This document shows, one piece after another, positions 36,332-46,368 of a stretch of 64,000 bases of DNA (the stretch's first letter is position 1; every line of letters starts with the position of its first letter). This DNA is from Mycolicibacterium madagascariense (GTDB taxonomy: Bacteria > Actinomycetota > Actinomycetes > Mycobacteriales > Mycobacteriaceae). The stretch lies in the NCBI RefSeq assembly GCF_010729665.1, contig NZ_AP022610.1, positions 2,418,001-2,482,000 of the forward strand, given 5' to 3'. The translations under genes were made by a program, and so were the position numbers. The notes beneath the pieces were generated by a model. It saw only the letters and a list, made by a program, of their open reading frames with translations. It did not search any database and was not told the origin of the DNA.

Positions 36332-37759
36332 GTGGCGGTGCTGGCCTCCTTCGTCGCATTCCTCGACGGCTCGGTGGTCAACCTGGCGCTCCCGGCCATC
36401 GCCCGGGACTTCGGCGGCGGGCTCGCCCTGCAGCAGTGGGTCGTCGACGGTTACCTGCTGACGCTCGGTGCGCTCATCCTCGTCGCGGGCGCGGTGTCCG
36501 ACCAGTTCGGCAGGCTCGCGGTGCTGCGCATGGGTCTGGCCGTGTTCGCCGTCGGCTCGCTGGGCTGCGCGGTCGCCCCGGACGGCGGCATCCTCGTCGC
36601 GGCGCGCTGTCTGCAGGGCGTCGGCGCGGCCTTCCTGGTGCCCAGTTCGCTGGCGATGATCAACGCCAGGTTCAGCGGCGCCCGCCAGGCCGGGGCCATA
36701 GGCACCTGGACGGCGTGGACGGGTACGGCGTTCGTCGTGGGGCCGCCGCTGGGTGGGCTGCTGGTGGACGCCTTGAACTGGCGGTGGGTGTTCGGCATCA
36801 ACGTCGTCCCGCTGGCCGTGACGCTCTACCTGACCACGAAGCTGGCGCCCGAGGAGTTCGGCGCCCGCCGGGCCGCGCGCGTCGACGTCGTCGGTGCGGC
36901 GCTCGGTGCGGTCGGTCTGAGCGCCACCGTGTACGCGCTGATCGAGCTGCAGCGGCTGGGCCTCGGGCACGCGACGGTGCTGGGCGGCCTGGTGCTCGGC
37001 GTCGGCTGCCTCGCGGCGTTCCCGTGGTGGGAAGCCCGCACGCCGAACCCGATCCTGCCGCTGCACCTGTTCACCGTCCGCAACTTCGCCGTCGGCAATC
37101 TCGCGACGGTGTTCCTGTACGCCGCGATGTCCCTGGGAACGCTGATCGTCGCGCTGTTCCTGCAGGAGGCCGTGGGCATGTCCGCGTCGCAGGCCGGGCT
37201 GGCGACGCTGCCGCTGCCGGTGCTGTCCTTCTTCCTCGCCCGCCCGTTCGGCACGCTCGCGGGTAGACGCGGGCCCCGCGTCTTCATGGGCGTCGGGCCG
37301 GTCGTGGCCGCCACGGGCTTCCTGCTGCTGACGAGGGCGCAGGTGCCGTTCGACTTCTGGACCCAGCTGCTGCCGGGTCTGGTCGTGTTCGGGATCGGCA
37401 TGTCGATGACGGTGTCACCGCTCACGGCAGCGGTGCTCGCCGCGGTCGACCCGGCGCAGAGCGGGATCGGCTCCGCGGTCAACAACGCGGTGTCGCGGGT
37501 CGCGGGTCTGATCTCCGTCGCCTTCACCGGCGTGATCGTCGGATCCGCCTCCGATCACCAGAACGGTTCGGCGGCAATGACTTTCGCCGGGTTCCGAGAT
37601 GGCGCCACGGTGGTGGCCGGGCTGTTCGTCCTCGCCGGGGTGGTGTCGGCGATCGGGATCAGCAATCGCCAGTGCGACACCAGCCGGATCCCGCAGGCGG
37701 CCACCGCGGGGTCGCGCGACAGGGCCGCACCGCCGCCGGCGCTGACCGGACCCGACTGA
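36332..37759 (+). CDS. MFS transporter, DHA2 (14-helix) drug-exporter type
   Basis: A proton-driven exporter, at least 475 aa, with about 13-14 helices. It has motif A-like GAVSDQFGRLAVLRMG after helix 2 and motif C-like GTAFVVGPPLGGLLVDALNWRWVF in helix 5. GTG 36332 is the first standard start but falls inside helix 1. The frame is open 16 codons back to a CTG at 36284, which overlaps the DUF3159 stop as CTGA and has GGAGG ten bases before it; that start would complete helix 1. The substrate is unknown. No counterpart is recalled in M. tuberculosis at this locus. It is convergent with ceoC. Confidence 0.87.
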   Translation: MAVLASFVAFLDGSVVNLALPAIARDFGGGLALQQWVVDGYLLTLGALILVAGAVSDQFGRLAVLRMGLAVFAVGSLGCAVAPDGGILVAARCLQGVGAAFLVPSSLAMINARFSGARQAGAIGTWTAWTGTAFVVGPPLGGLLVDALNWRWVFGINVVPLAVTLYLTTKLAPEEFGARRAARVDVVGAALGAVGLSATVYALIELQRLGLGHATVLGGLVLGVGCLAAFPWWEARTPNPILPLHLFTVRNFAVGNLATVFLYAAMSLGTLIVALFLQEAVGMSASQAGLATLPLPVLSFFLARPFGTLAGRRGPRVFMGVGPVVAATGFLLLTRAQVPFDFWTQLLPGLVVFGIGMSMTVSPLTAAVLAAVDPAQSGIGSAVNNAVSRVAGLISVAFTGVIVGSASDHQNGSAAMTFAGFRDGATVVAGLFVLAGVVSAIGISNRQCDTSRIPQAATAGSRDRAAPPPALTGPD

Positions 37760-37762
37760 TCG

Positions 37763-38422
37763 TCAGTTCGGGTGCAGCAGCAGCTCGCGCAGCCTCTCCT
37801 CGACCTCGTCGATCGCGACGAACAGCAGTTCGTCGCCACCCTCCAGCGGTTCGTCGTCCTCGGGCACGATCACGCGCGATCCCCGCAGGATCGTCACCAG
37901 GGCAGCGTCGCGCGGCAGCTCCAGACGCTTCACGGCCTTGCCGCCCCACGGGGTGTCGTCGGGCAGGGTGATCTCGACGAGGTTGGCCTGGCCCTTGCGG
38001 AAACTCATGAGCCGCACCAGATCTCCGACCGAGACGGCCTCCTCGACGAGCGACGCGAGCATGCGCGGCGTCGACACCGCGACGTCCACGCCCCACGCCT
38101 CGTCGAACAGCCACTCGTTGCGGGGATCGTTGACCCGCGCCACCACCCGCGGCACCGCGAACTCGGTCTTGGCGAGCAGGCTCAGCACCACGTTGGCCTT
38201 GTCGTCACCGGTCGCGGCGATCACGACGTCGAACTCCTCGAGCTTCACCGCCTCGAGCAGCGTCAGCTCGCACGCGTCGCCGAGCCGCCAGTGCGCCGCC
38301 GGGATCGCGTCGGTGTCGACGTGGTCGGGGTTGCGTTCCAGCAGCGTGACCTCGTGGCTGTCCACCAGCTCCCGGGCAATCGACCGGCCCACGGCGCCGG
38401 CCCCTGCGATGGCGACCTTCAC
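37763..38422 (-). CDS. ceoC: TrkA-family K+ uptake regulator, CeoC
   Basis: A 219-aa regulatory subunit of a Trk/Ktr-type potassium channel. The N-terminal RCK Rossmann fold begins KVAIAGAGAVGRSIAREL with Asp/Glu-rich strands (LLERNPDHVD), and the C-terminal RCK-C domain is LVEITLPDDTPWGGKAVKRLELP. ceoB, also a TrkA-like protein, lies upstream on the same strand with a 28-base gap. No channel subunit (TrkH) is in the window. Convergent with the MFS gene; the stops are separated by three bases. Confidence 0.93.
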   Translation of the reverse strand: MKVAIAGAGAVGRSIARELVDSHEVTLLERNPDHVDTDAIPAAHWRLGDACELTLLEAVKLEEFDVVIAATGDDKANVVLSLLAKTEFAVPRVVARVNDPRNEWLFDEAWGVDVAVSTPRMLASLVEEAVSVGDLVRLMSFRKGQANLVEITLPDDTPWGGKAVKRLELPRDAALVTILRGSRVIVPEDDEPLEGGDELLFVAIDEVEERLRELLLHPN

Positions 38423-38450
38423 GGGTTCCTCACTGCTCCTCGCGTCCGCA

Positions 38451-39125
38451 TCACTGGTCCTCGGCGTCGTCGCCGGGCGGCTGCGCGGCGATGGCCATGG
38501 CCTCGGCGACGTGCCCGGAGATGGCCGCCAGGTAGACCTGGTCGCTGGCCTGGATGACCGTCTTCTTGTCGGGGAGCAGTCCGGTGCCGAATCGGATCAT
38601 GAACGCCACCCGGCCGCCGGTGACGGCCTCCAACGCCGTGACGCGGTGGCCGACCCAGCCCTCGTGCAGCGGCAGTTCGGTGACGCCCACGTTGCCCGTC
38701 GGGTCCCGCCACCGGGTGGTCTCGCTCTCCCTGGTCAGGACGTTGAGGAGCCGGTCGGTCGTCCACGGCACGGTGGCCACCGTGGGGATGCCCAGCCGCT
38801 CGTAGACCGCGGCGCGCTTGGCGTCGTAGATGCGGGCGACGACGCGCTCGACGCCGAACGTCTCGCGGGCGACGCGCGCGGAGATGATGTTCGAGTTGTC
38901 GCCGGAGGACACCGCCGCGAACGCGCCGGCGCCCTCGATGCCCGCCCGCAGCAGGACCTCGCGGTCGAAGCCCATGCCGAGCACGCGCTCGCCGGGGAAC
39001 TCGGGGGAGAGGCGGTGGAAGGCCGTGCCGTCGCGGTCGATGACGGCGACCTCGTGACCGATCCTGGCCAATCCATCGGCAACCGATGCACCCACCCGGC
39101 CGCATCCCATGACCACTACACGCAC
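38451..39125 (-). CDS. ceoB: TrkA-family K+ uptake regulator, CeoB
   Basis: A 224-aa RCK protein paired with CeoC. The nucleotide-binding start is RVVVMGCGRVGASVADGLA, followed by VAVIDRDGTAF; an RCK-C domain is at the C-terminus. GTG 39125 has GGGAGG eight bases upstream and gives the standard RCK start; the long open frame beyond it overlaps the divergent permease promoter. In M. tuberculosis the pair has been linked to K+ uptake and acid response. Confidence 0.93.
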   Translation of the reverse strand: MRVVVMGCGRVGASVADGLARIGHEVAVIDRDGTAFHRLSPEFPGERVLGMGFDREVLLRAGIEGAGAFAAVSSGDNSNIISARVARETFGVERVVARIYDAKRAAVYERLGIPTVATVPWTTDRLLNVLTRESETTRWRDPTGNVGVTELPLHEGWVGHRVTALEAVTGGRVAFMIRFGTGLLPDKKTVIQASDQVYLAAISGHVAEAMAIAAQPPGDDAEDQ

Positions 39126-39220
39126 GCGTCGATCCTCCCAGTGGTTCGGCAGAAACGGATGTTGGCGAACCTGCGCACCCGGAACGCTACAGCTTTCGAA
39201 CCTCGGGTGACCGTTGGGCT

Positions 39221-39226
39221 TACTCT
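39221..39226 (+). promoter_or_regulatory. -10 of the permease promoter, probably leaderless
   Basis: TACTCT ends eight bases before GTG 39235, in the 109-base gap to the divergent ceoB. Confidence 0.5.
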
Positions 39227-39234
39227 TGGCAGTC

Positions 39235-41226
39235 GTGTCCAAGCTTTCGACCGCTGCGCGCCGGTTGGTACTGGGTAGACCATTCCGCAGCGACGCGATG
39301 GGCCATACGTTGCTGCCCAAGCGGATCGCCCTTCCCGTCTTCGCGTCCGATGCGCTCTCCTCGGTGGCGTATGCGCCCGAGGAGATCTTCCTCGTCCTGT
39401 CCGTTGCGGGGCTGACGGCCTACTCGGTGGCCCCGTGGATCGGCGTCGCCGTGGCCGCGGTGATGCTCGTGGTGATCGCGAGCTACCGGCAGAACGTGCA
39501 CGCCTATCCGTCGGGGGGCGGGGACTACGAGGTGGTGACGACCAACCTGGGCCCCACCGCCGGGCTGACGGTCGCCAGCGCACTGCTCGTCGACTACGTC
39601 CTCACGGTGGCGGTGTCGATGGCCTCGGCGATGTCCAACATCGGGTCGGCGGTCCCCTTCATCGCCCAGCACAAGGTGCTCCTCGCGGTCGCGGCCATCC
39701 TGCTGCTGGCGTCGCTGAACCTGCGGGGCATCCGGGAGTCGGGGACCGCGTTCGCGATCCCCACCTATGCCTTCATGATCGGCATGTACATCATGATCGG
39801 CTGGGGGCTGTTCCAGATCTTCGTGCTCGGCCACCACCTGAGGGCCGAGACGGCGGGCTTCACGGTGAAGTCCGAGCACGGGGACGTCCTCGGCTTCGCA
39901 ATGGTCTTCCTGGTGGCACGGGCGTTCTCGTCCGGGTGCGCGGCGCTCACCGGGGTGGAGGCCATCAGCAACGGGGTGCCCGCCTTCAAGAAGCCCAAGT
40001 CGCGCAACGCCGCGACGACGCTGCTGCTGCTCGGGGCCGTCGCGGTGTCGCTGTTCATGGGCATCATCCTGCTGGCCAAGGCCACCGGCGCCAAGGTCGT
40101 CGACTCGGTGGACCAGCTCGGCGGCGCCCCCGCCGGATATCACCCCAAGACGCTCATCACGCAGCTGGCGAACGCGGTGTTCAACGGCTTCCCGATCGGG
40201 TTGTACGCCATCGCCGGCGTGACCGCGCTCATCCTGGTGCTGGCCGCCAACACCGCGTTCAACGGCTTCCCCGTCCTCGGGTCGATCCTCGCCCAGGACC
40301 GGTTCCTGCCCCGGCAGCTGCACACCCGCGGGGACCGGCTCGCCTTCTCCAACGGCATCCTGTTCCTGGCGTTCGCCGCGATCGCGTTCGTGGTGGCCTT
40401 CCGCGCCGAGGTGACCGCACTCATCCAGCTCTACATCGTCGGGGTGTTCGTCAGCTTCACGCTCAGTCAGATCGGCATGGTCCGGCACTGGACGCGGCTG
40501 CTGCGCACCGAGACCGACCGCGCGGAGCGGCGCAGGATGTTCCGGTCACGGATCATCAACGCGATCGGCCTGGTCTGCACGGGCACGGTGCTGGTCGTGG
40601 TGGTCATCACCAAGTTCCGGGCGGGCGCCTGGATCGCCATCCTCGCGATGAGCTTCCTCTTCGTCGTGATGCGGCTGATCCACAAGCACTACGCGACGGT
40701 CTCGCGGGAGTTGGAGTCGCGCGCGGCCGAGGAGGGCGACGTCGTCCTGCCCAGCCGCAACCACGCCATCGTCCTGGTGTCCAACCTGCACCTGCCGACC
40801 AAGCGGGCGCTGGCCTACGCGCGGGCCACCCGGCCCGACGTCCTCGAGGCCATCACGGTCAACGTGGACGACGAGGAGGCCCACGAGCTGGTGCACAAGT
40901 GGGAGGACAGCGAGGTCTCGGTGCCGCTCAAGGTCATCGCCTCGCCGTACCGCGAGATCACGCGGCCCGTGCTGGGTTACGTGAAGCGCATCATCAAGGA
41001 CTCCCCGCGCACCGTGGTCACGGTGTTCATCCCCGAATACGTGGTCGGCCACTGGTGGGAGCAGGTGCTGCACAACCAGAGTGCCCTGCGGCTCAAGGGC
41101 AGGCTGCTCTTCGAGCCGAACGTCATGGTCACATCCGTTCCCTGGCAATTGAATTCGTCGGAACGGCTCAAGGGCATCGAGGAGCAGCCCGCGCCGGGTG
41201 ACGCGCGGCGGGGCTTCCTCGATTGA
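39235..41226 (+). CDS. APC-family permease with C-terminal cytosolic domain (Rv2690c-like)
   Basis: A 663-aa transporter with about 12 helices to about residue 480 and a 180-residue cytosolic domain. The core begins LPVFASDALSSVAYAPEEIFLVL, the APC helix 1 unwound region; AYPSGGGDYEVV and ALTGVEAISNGVPAF are the family's other marks. The tail (ALAYARATRPDVLEAITVNVDDEEAHELV) resembles a universal-stress-type fold, as in KUP/APC proteins. Neighbouring ceoB-ceoC suggests a cation or amino-acid homeostasis role, by context only. GTG 39235 matches the homologue's start. Its stop overlaps the next gene as TTGA. Confidence 0.9.
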   Translation: MSKLSTAARRLVLGRPFRSDAMGHTLLPKRIALPVFASDALSSVAYAPEEIFLVLSVAGLTAYSVAPWIGVAVAAVMLVVIASYRQNVHAYPSGGGDYEVVTTNLGPTAGLTVASALLVDYVLTVAVSMASAMSNIGSAVPFIAQHKVLLAVAAILLLASLNLRGIRESGTAFAIPTYAFMIGMYIMIGWGLFQIFVLGHHLRAETAGFTVKSEHGDVLGFAMVFLVARAFSSGCAALTGVEAISNGVPAFKKPKSRNAATTLLLLGAVAVSLFMGIILLAKATGAKVVDSVDQLGGAPAGYHPKTLITQLANAVFNGFPIGLYAIAGVTALILVLAANTAFNGFPVLGSILAQDRFLPRQLHTRGDRLAFSNGILFLAFAAIAFVVAFRAEVTALIQLYIVGVFVSFTLSQIGMVRHWTRLLRTETDRAERRRMFRSRIINAIGLVCTGTVLVVVVITKFRAGAWIAILAMSFLFVVMRLIHKHYATVSRELESRAAEEGDVVLPSRNHAIVLVSNLHLPTKRALAYARATRPDVLEAITVNVDDEEAHELVHKWEDSEVSVPLKVIASPYREITRPVLGYVKRIIKDSPRTVVTVFIPEYVVGHWWEQVLHNQSALRLKGRLLFEPNVMVTSVPWQLNSSERLKGIEEQPAPGDARRGFLD

Positions 41227-42452
41227 CGACCCTCACCCTGACCGTCGGGTCCGCTGCGAACGGCGGCAGCTGCGTGGCCCGCCACGATGGCCGCGTCGTG
41301 TTCGTCCGCTACGCGCTGCCCGGCGAGGTGGTCGTGGCGCGCGTGACCGAGGAACGCGGAAGCCACTGGCACGCCGAGGCCATCGAGATCGTCGAGGCGT
41401 CTGACGACCGGGTGGACTCCCTCTGTCCGATCGCCGGTGTCGACGGCTCCGGGTGCTGCGACCTGGCCTACGCGACCCCGGCGGCGGCGCGTCGGCTCAA
41501 GGGTGGCGTGGTGGCCAACCAGCTGGAACGGCTCGGCGGACACCGGTGGGAGGGCGACGCCGAGGAGGTCGGCGCGGTGGGCGCGACGGGCTGGCGGACG
41601 CGGGTGCGGCTCGACGTCGCCGCCGACGGGGACCAGGCCGGCCGCGCCGGATTTCACCGCTACCACAGCGCCGAACTGGTCACCGACCTCGCGTGCGCCC
41701 AGGTGCCCGACGGCATGCTCGCCGGTCTCGACGACCGCAGGTGGCCGCCGGGAGCGCAACTGCACGTCGCGCTCGACGATGCGGGCACCCGCCACGTCGT
41801 GCAGTCCGGACCGCGCTCGGACCGCAGGGCCTCGACACGCGCGGTCGAGGGCGACTACGAGGCCGTCCAGCGCGTGGGGGGACGGACCTGGCGCGTTCCG
41901 GTGACCGCGTTCTGGCAGGCCCACCGCGACGCGGCGAGCGTCTACAGCGAGCTGGTGCGCGACCGTGCGCAGCTCAGCCCCGGCATGACGGCGTGGGACC
42001 TGTACGGCGGCGCGGGGGTCTTCGCCGCCGTGCTCGCCGAATCCGTCGGCGAGACCGGACACGTGCTGACCGTCGACACGTCGCGGGGATCGGCGCGGTC
42101 GGCCAGGGCGGCGCTGGCCGACCTCGGCTGGGTCGAGGTGCTCACCGACTCGGTGCGACGGGCACTCGGCGGGCAACGGCGCAGGCCCGACGTCGCCGTC
42201 CTCGATCCGCCGCGCACCGGCGCCGGCCGTGACGTCGTCGACCTGCTCGCCGCGGCCGAGGTGCCGCGGATCATCCACATCGGTTGCGAGGCAGCATCAT
42301 TCGCGCGCGACGTGGGTCTGTACCGCGGCCACGGCTACACGGTCGAGGAGGTCAGGGTGTTCGACTCCTTCCCGCTCACGCACCACGTCGAATGCGTCGC
42401 GGTGCTGTCGCGCGCAGCCGGGTCGAACGTCGGCAGCCCAGCGCAGGTGTGA
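41223..42452 (+). CDS. TrmA/RumA-type RNA (uracil-5-)-methyltransferase family protein (Rv2689c-like)
   Basis: A 409-aa SAM-dependent RNA methyltransferase. It has an N-terminal TRAM RNA-binding domain (about 1-60), a cysteine set CPIAGVDGSGCCDLAYA that could carry an Fe-S cluster, SAM motif WDLYGGAGVFAAVLAE, LDPPRTGAG, and the catalytic-Cys region THHVECVAVL. Whether it methylates tRNA or rRNA cannot be told. It starts with TTG overlapping the permease stop (TTGA), so translation is coupled. dxs follows with its own promoter. Confidence 0.9.
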   Translation: MTTLTLTVGSAANGGSCVARHDGRVVFVRYALPGEVVVARVTEERGSHWHAEAIEIVEASDDRVDSLCPIAGVDGSGCCDLAYATPAAARRLKGGVVANQLERLGGHRWEGDAEEVGAVGATGWRTRVRLDVAADGDQAGRAGFHRYHSAELVTDLACAQVPDGMLAGLDDRRWPPGAQLHVALDDAGTRHVVQSGPRSDRRASTRAVEGDYEAVQRVGGRTWRVPVTAFWQAHRDAASVYSELVRDRAQLSPGMTAWDLYGGAGVFAAVLAESVGETGHVLTVDTSRGSARSARAALADLGWVEVLTDSVRRALGGQRRRPDVAVLDPPRTGAGRDVVDLLAAAEVPRIIHIGCEAASFARDVGLYRGHGYTVEEVRVFDSFPLTHHVECVAVLSRAAGSNVGSPAQV

Positions 42453-42495
42453 CGGACTCGGCCAGGCTTGCCGGGCCGGCTTTCCTACCCGTGGG

Positions 42496-42501
42496 TAAAC
42501 T
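42496..42501 (+). promoter_or_regulatory. -10 of the dxs promoter, probably leaderless
   Basis: TAAACT ends six bases before the dxs ATG (42508), so the transcript would start at the start codon. Confidence 0.6.
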
Positions 42502-42507
42502 GGGCTG

Positions 42508-44421
42508 ATGCTTTCTCAGATCCGCGGTCCCGCAGATCTTCAGCACCTGTCGCAATCAGAGATGACGGACCTCGCGGCCGAGATCCGCGACTTCCTCATC
42601 CACAAGGTTGCTGCCACGGGCGGGCACCTGGGCCCCAACCTGGGCGTCGTCGAGCTGACGCTGGCGCTGCACCGGGTGTTCGACTCCCCGCACGATCCGA
42701 TCATCTTCGACACCGGCCACCAGGCCTACGTCCACAAGATGCTCACCGGACGCTGCCCCGACTTCGACAACCTGCGCAAGAAGGGTGGCCTGTCGGGCTA
42801 CCCGTCGCGCAGCGAGAGCGAGCACGACTGGGTGGAGTCGAGCCACGCCAGCACCGCGCTGTCCTACGCTGACGGGCTGGCCAAGGCGTTCGAGCTCAGT
42901 GGCCACCGCAACCGACACGTCGTCGCGGTGGTCGGCGACGGTGCGCTGACCGGCGGAATGTGCTGGGAGGCGCTCAACAACATCGCCGCGTCGCGGCGGC
43001 CCGTGATCATCGTCGTCAACGACAACGGCCGCAGCTATGCGCCCACCATCGGCGGCTTCGCCGACCACCTCGCCGGCCTGCGGCTGCAACCCGGGTACGA
43101 GCGGTTGCTGGAGGAGGGTCGCAAGGCCATCCGCGGCGTACCCCTCATCGGCGAGATGTGCTACCAGTGCATGCACAGCGTCAAGGCGGGCCTGAAGGAC
43201 GCCCTCGCGCCGCAGGTGATGTTCACCGATCTCGGCTTGAAGTACGTCGGCCCCATCGACGGCCACGACGAGCATGCGGTGGAGGCGGCGCTGCGCCATG
43301 CCCGCGGCTTCAACGCGCCGGTGATCGTGCACGTCGCGACCCGCAAGGGCATGGGCTACGGACCCGCCGAATCCGACGAGGCCGAACAGATGCACTCGAC
43401 GGGGATCATCGACCCGCAGACCGGGCTCGCGACCTCCGTCGCCGCGCCGGGGTGGACGTCGGTGTTCTCCGACGAGCTGATCAAGAGGGCGGCCAAGCGT
43501 CGCGACGTCGTGGCGATCACCGCCGCGATGCCGGGACCCACGGGGCTGTCCGCCTTCCGCACGCGGTTCCCGGATCGCTTCTTCGACGTCGGCATCGCCG
43601 AGCAGCACGCCATGACGTCGGCCGCCGGGCTGGCGATGGGCGGGATGCACCCGGTGGTGGCGATCTATTCGACGTTCCTGAACCGCGCCTTCGACCAGAT
43701 CATGATGGACGTCGCACTGCACGGACTGCCCGTGACGATGGTGCTCGACCGGGCCGGCGTGACCGGCCCCGACGGCGCCAGCCACAACGGCGTCTGGGAC
43801 ATGTCGCTGCTCAACATCGTGCCCGGCATGCGCGTGGCGGCCCCTCGCGACGCCGCCCGCCTGCGGGAGACCCTGGGGGAGGCGCTCGACGTCGCCGACG
43901 GACCGACCGCGATCCGGTTCCCCAAGGGCGACGTCGGCGAGGACATCCCGGCCGTCGAACGTCGTGACGGCGTCGACGTGCTCGCCGCACCCGCCGACGG
44001 GTTGTGCGAGGACGTCCTGCTGGTGGCCATCGGGTCGTTCGCCTCGATGGCGCTGTCTGTGGCCGAGCGGCTACGCAATCAGGGCATCGGCGTCACCGTG
44101 GTCGACCCGCGCTGGGTGCTACCGGTGCCGGACGTGCTGAGTTCCCTTGCGCTGCGGCACAAGCTGGTCGTCACGATCGAGGACCACGGGGTCAACGGTG
44201 GAATCGGGGCCGCGGTGTCGTCGGCCCTGCGGCGCCGCGACATCGACGTGCCGTGCCGCGACGTCGGGGTGCCCCAGGAATTCCAGGCCCACGCCTCGCG
44301 CAGCGAGGTGCTCGCCGACATCGGGCTCACCGAGCAGAACGTCGCGCGCCAGATCACCGGCTGGGTGGCCGCCCTCGGCAGCCCGCTCGGCGAATCGCAG
44401 GTCACCGACCGCGTCGACTAG
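42508..44421 (+). CDS. dxs: 1-deoxy-D-xylulose-5-phosphate synthase
   Basis: Thiamine-diphosphate enzyme that joins pyruvate and glyceraldehyde-3-phosphate, the first step of the MEP isoprenoid route. 637 aa with [16 protein letters not shown], the ThDP site [18 protein letters not shown], the catalytic-Glu segment [15 protein letters not shown], and the transketolase C-terminal domain. The start [15 protein letters not shown] is standard. Its stop overlaps that of the convergent rnd gene in a single CTAG. Confidence 0.97.
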   Translation: MLSQIRGPADLQHLSQSEMTDLAAEIRDFLIHKVAATGGHLGPNLGVVELTLALHRVFDSPHDPIIFDTGHQAYVHKMLTGRCPDFDNLRKKGGLSGYPSRSESEHDWVESSHASTALSYADGLAKAFELSGHRNRHVVAVVGDGALTGGMCWEALNNIAASRRPVIIVVNDNGRSYAPTIGGFADHLAGLRLQPGYERLLEEGRKAIRGVPLIGEMCYQCMHSVKAGLKDALAPQVMFTDLGLKYVGPIDGHDEHAVEAALRHARGFNAPVIVHVATRKGMGYGPAESDEAEQMHSTGIIDPQTGLATSVAAPGWTSVFSDELIKRAAKRRDVVAITAAMPGPTGLSAFRTRFPDRFFDVGIAEQHAMTSAAGLAMGGMHPVVAIYSTFLNRAFDQIMMDVALHGLPVTMVLDRAGVTGPDGASHNGVWDMSLLNIVPGMRVAAPRDAARLRETLGEALDVADGPTAIRFPKGDVGEDIPAVERRDGVDVLAAPADGLCEDVLLVAIGSFASMALSVAERLRNQGIGVTVVDPRWVLPVPDVLSSLALRHKLVVTIEDHGVNGGIGAAVSSALRRRDIDVPCRDVGVPQEFQAHASRSEVLADIGLTEQNVARQITGWVAALGSPLGESQVTDRVD

Positions 44422-45725
44422 TTCGCCGGCTCGGGCTCCTCGGCCTGCGGGACCGCGCGGGGCGTCGTCAGGGCCTCGGCGATGACCGGTACCGTCAGCT
44501 CGCGCTGCCACGGTCGGGCGCCCGCTTCGGCGAGGAACGCGTCGACCACCGCCGCGGTGTCGGAGACCGGCTGCCAGTCCCACACCAGCCTGCGCACCAG
44601 TTCCGGGGTCAGCAGGTTCTCCGTCGGCACCGAAACCCGTTGCGACAGTTCATTGAGACCGGCGCGGACGGCCTCGAGCAGCTCGGCCGCCTCGGGCTTG
44701 CGTCGGCTCCAGCGCACCGCGGGCGGCGGACCGGTGACCGGCTCGGAGGCCTTCGGCAGGTCGGTGGTGCTCCGCGCCCGGGCCAGAGCGTCGAGCCAGA
44801 CGCCGGCGCTTCGACGCTGACGCGAACCACCGAAGACGGGCAGTGCCACCAATTCGTCCACGGTCTTCGGGTCGGCGGTGGCGGCGTTGATGATGGCGGC
44901 GTCGGGCAGGATGCGGCCCGGGGCGATGTCGCGGCGCTGGGCGATCGTGTCGCGTGTCGACCACAGTTCGCGCACCGCCGCGAGCGTCCGCGGACTCTTC
45001 ACCTTGTGGATACCCGAGGTCTTGCGCCAGCGGTCCCGCCGGGTCGGGGCGGCGACGTACGTCCGCAGGTGCTCGAATTCCTCTGCCGCCCAACGGGTCT
45101 TGCCCTGTGCCTCCAACTCGGCGGCGACCGCGTCACGCAACTCCAGCAGGACCTCGACGTCGAGGGCGGCGTAGTTCAACCAGTCCGCCGGCAGCGGCCG
45201 CTTGGACCAGTCCGCGGCGCCGTGCCCCTTCACCAGGTGCAGGCCCAGCAGCCGCTGGACCATCGCGGCCAGGTTGACCCGGTCGAAGCCGGCGAGGCGG
45301 CCGCCGAGTTCGGTGTCGTACAACCGCGGGGGCACCATGCCAAGCTCGGCCAGACACGGCAGATCTTGGTCGGCGGCGTGCAGGATCCACTCGTCGGTGT
45401 CGAGGACGTCGGCCAGCGGCGCCATCACCATCAGCGGATCCTCGCCGTGGTTGACGGGGTCGATGAGCACCGTGCCCGCCCCGGCGCGCCGGATCTGGAT
45501 CAGGTAGGCCCGGTTGGAGTAGCGGAAGCCCGACGCCCGTTCGGCGTCGATGGCGAACGGGCCCTCGCCGGCGACCAGGAACTCGGCGGCCGCGAGGATC
45601 TGATCGGCGGTGACGGCCACCTCGGGCACGCCGTCGGCGGGGGCCAGCAGCGGGGTGGGTTCGGGTTCCCGTTCGTCGTGCTCGCTCGTCGCGCCGGCGG
45701 CCTCGGCTTCCACGCCGTCGGTCAT
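44418..45725 (-). CDS. Ribonuclease D-type 3'-5' exonuclease with HRDC domain (Rv2681-like)
   Basis: A 435-aa DEDD exonuclease: [13 protein letters not shown] (Asp/Glu of Exo I), [11 protein letters not shown] (Exo II) and [14 protein letters not shown] (Exo III, Tyr and Asp), followed by an HRDC domain (about 230-310). It trims tRNA or other small RNA 3' ends in bacteria that have it. ATG 45725 lies one base past the DUF3000 stop, so the two are cotranscribed. Its stop shares CTAG with dxs. Confidence 0.92.
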   Translation of the reverse strand: MTDGVEAEAAGATSEHDEREPEPTPLLAPADGVPEVAVTADQILAAAEFLVAGEGPFAIDAERASGFRYSNRAYLIQIRRAGAGTVLIDPVNHGEDPLMVMAPLADVLDTDEWILHAADQDLPCLAELGMVPPRLYDTELGGRLAGFDRVNLAAMVQRLLGLHLVKGHGAADWSKRPLPADWLNYAALDVEVLLELRDAVAAELEAQGKTRWAAEEFEHLRTYVAAPTRRDRWRKTSGIHKVKSPRTLAAVRELWSTRDTIAQRRDIAPGRILPDAAIINAATADPKTVDELVALPVFGGSRQRRSAGVWLDALARARSTTDLPKASEPVTGPPPAVRWSRRKPEAAELLEAVRAGLNELSQRVSVPTENLLTPELVRRLVWDWQPVSDTAAVVDAFLAEAGARPWQRELTVPVIAEALTTPRAVPQAEEPEPAN

Positions 45726-45726
45726 G

Positions 45727-46308
45727 TCACGCGCGCGTACGGGCGCCGAGGTCGGTGACCCCGGCGGGTGGGAGACCCGCGGCGTGCTCCAGCACCTCGC
45801 AGAAGGCCTGCACGTGGGGTCCCAGTTCCAGGTTGGTCGCCGTCCACGACGCGCGCAGTTCCAGCTGATGCGCCCGCGGCGGTCCGGAGATGTCGCCGTA
45901 GCGCACCGACGTCGTCGCGGTGACGGTCCCGCCCAGTGCGGTGACGTGCTCCTGGTGGGCGGCCAGCGCGTCGACGAGCCAGCTCCACGCCACCTCGGGG
46001 AGCAGCGGGTCCACCGCCTCGGAGGAGTCGAGGTCGGCCTGGATGTAGGCGACCAGGCGCATCGTCCCGTCCCACGCCTCGGCGCCCTCGGGATCGTGCA
46101 GGAGGATCAGCCGGCCGAACGCGTCGCCCTCGGATCGCTCCGGGACGATGGCCGTCTCGGGGTGGCGGACCTCCGCGCCGAGCGCGTAGCTGTAGGGCGC
46201 CAGGCGCTGCGGCGGCCGGATCGGACCGAGCTCGATCTCGGGACGGACGGTGGCGGCGTTCATTGCCTCCACCGCGGCCCGGAACTGAGCCGGCTCGACC
46301 GTGGTCAT
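45727..46308 (-). CDS. DUF3000 protein (Rv2680-like)
   Basis: A 193-aa actinobacterial protein of unknown function. It starts MTTVEPAQFRAAVEAMNAATVRPEIELGPIRPPQRLAPYS; the RPPQRLAP segment and LRASWTATNLELGPHVQAF are typical of DUF3000. It is upstream of rnd with a single intervening base and divergent from hemE by 60 bases. The much longer open frame on this strand runs through hemE antisense and is rejected. Confidence 0.87.
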   Translation of the reverse strand: MTTVEPAQFRAAVEAMNAATVRPEIELGPIRPPQRLAPYSYALGAEVRHPETAIVPERSEGDAFGRLILLHDPEGAEAWDGTMRLVAYIQADLDSSEAVDPLLPEVAWSWLVDALAAHQEHVTALGGTVTATTSVRYGDISGPPRAHQLELRASWTATNLELGPHVQAFCEVLEHAAGLPPAGVTDLGARTRA

Positions 46309-46356
46309 GGGGTTTGACGCTAGTCGATCGGGGCAGGGGGCAGCGAAGGCGCGCCG

Positions 46357-46362
46357 TAGCGT
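46357..46362 (+). promoter_or_regulatory. -10 of the hemE promoter
   Basis: TAGCGT ends six bases before ATG 46369. If this is the promoter the transcript is leaderless and 46369 is the start. Confidence 0.45.
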
Positions 46363-46368
46363 CGCTAC

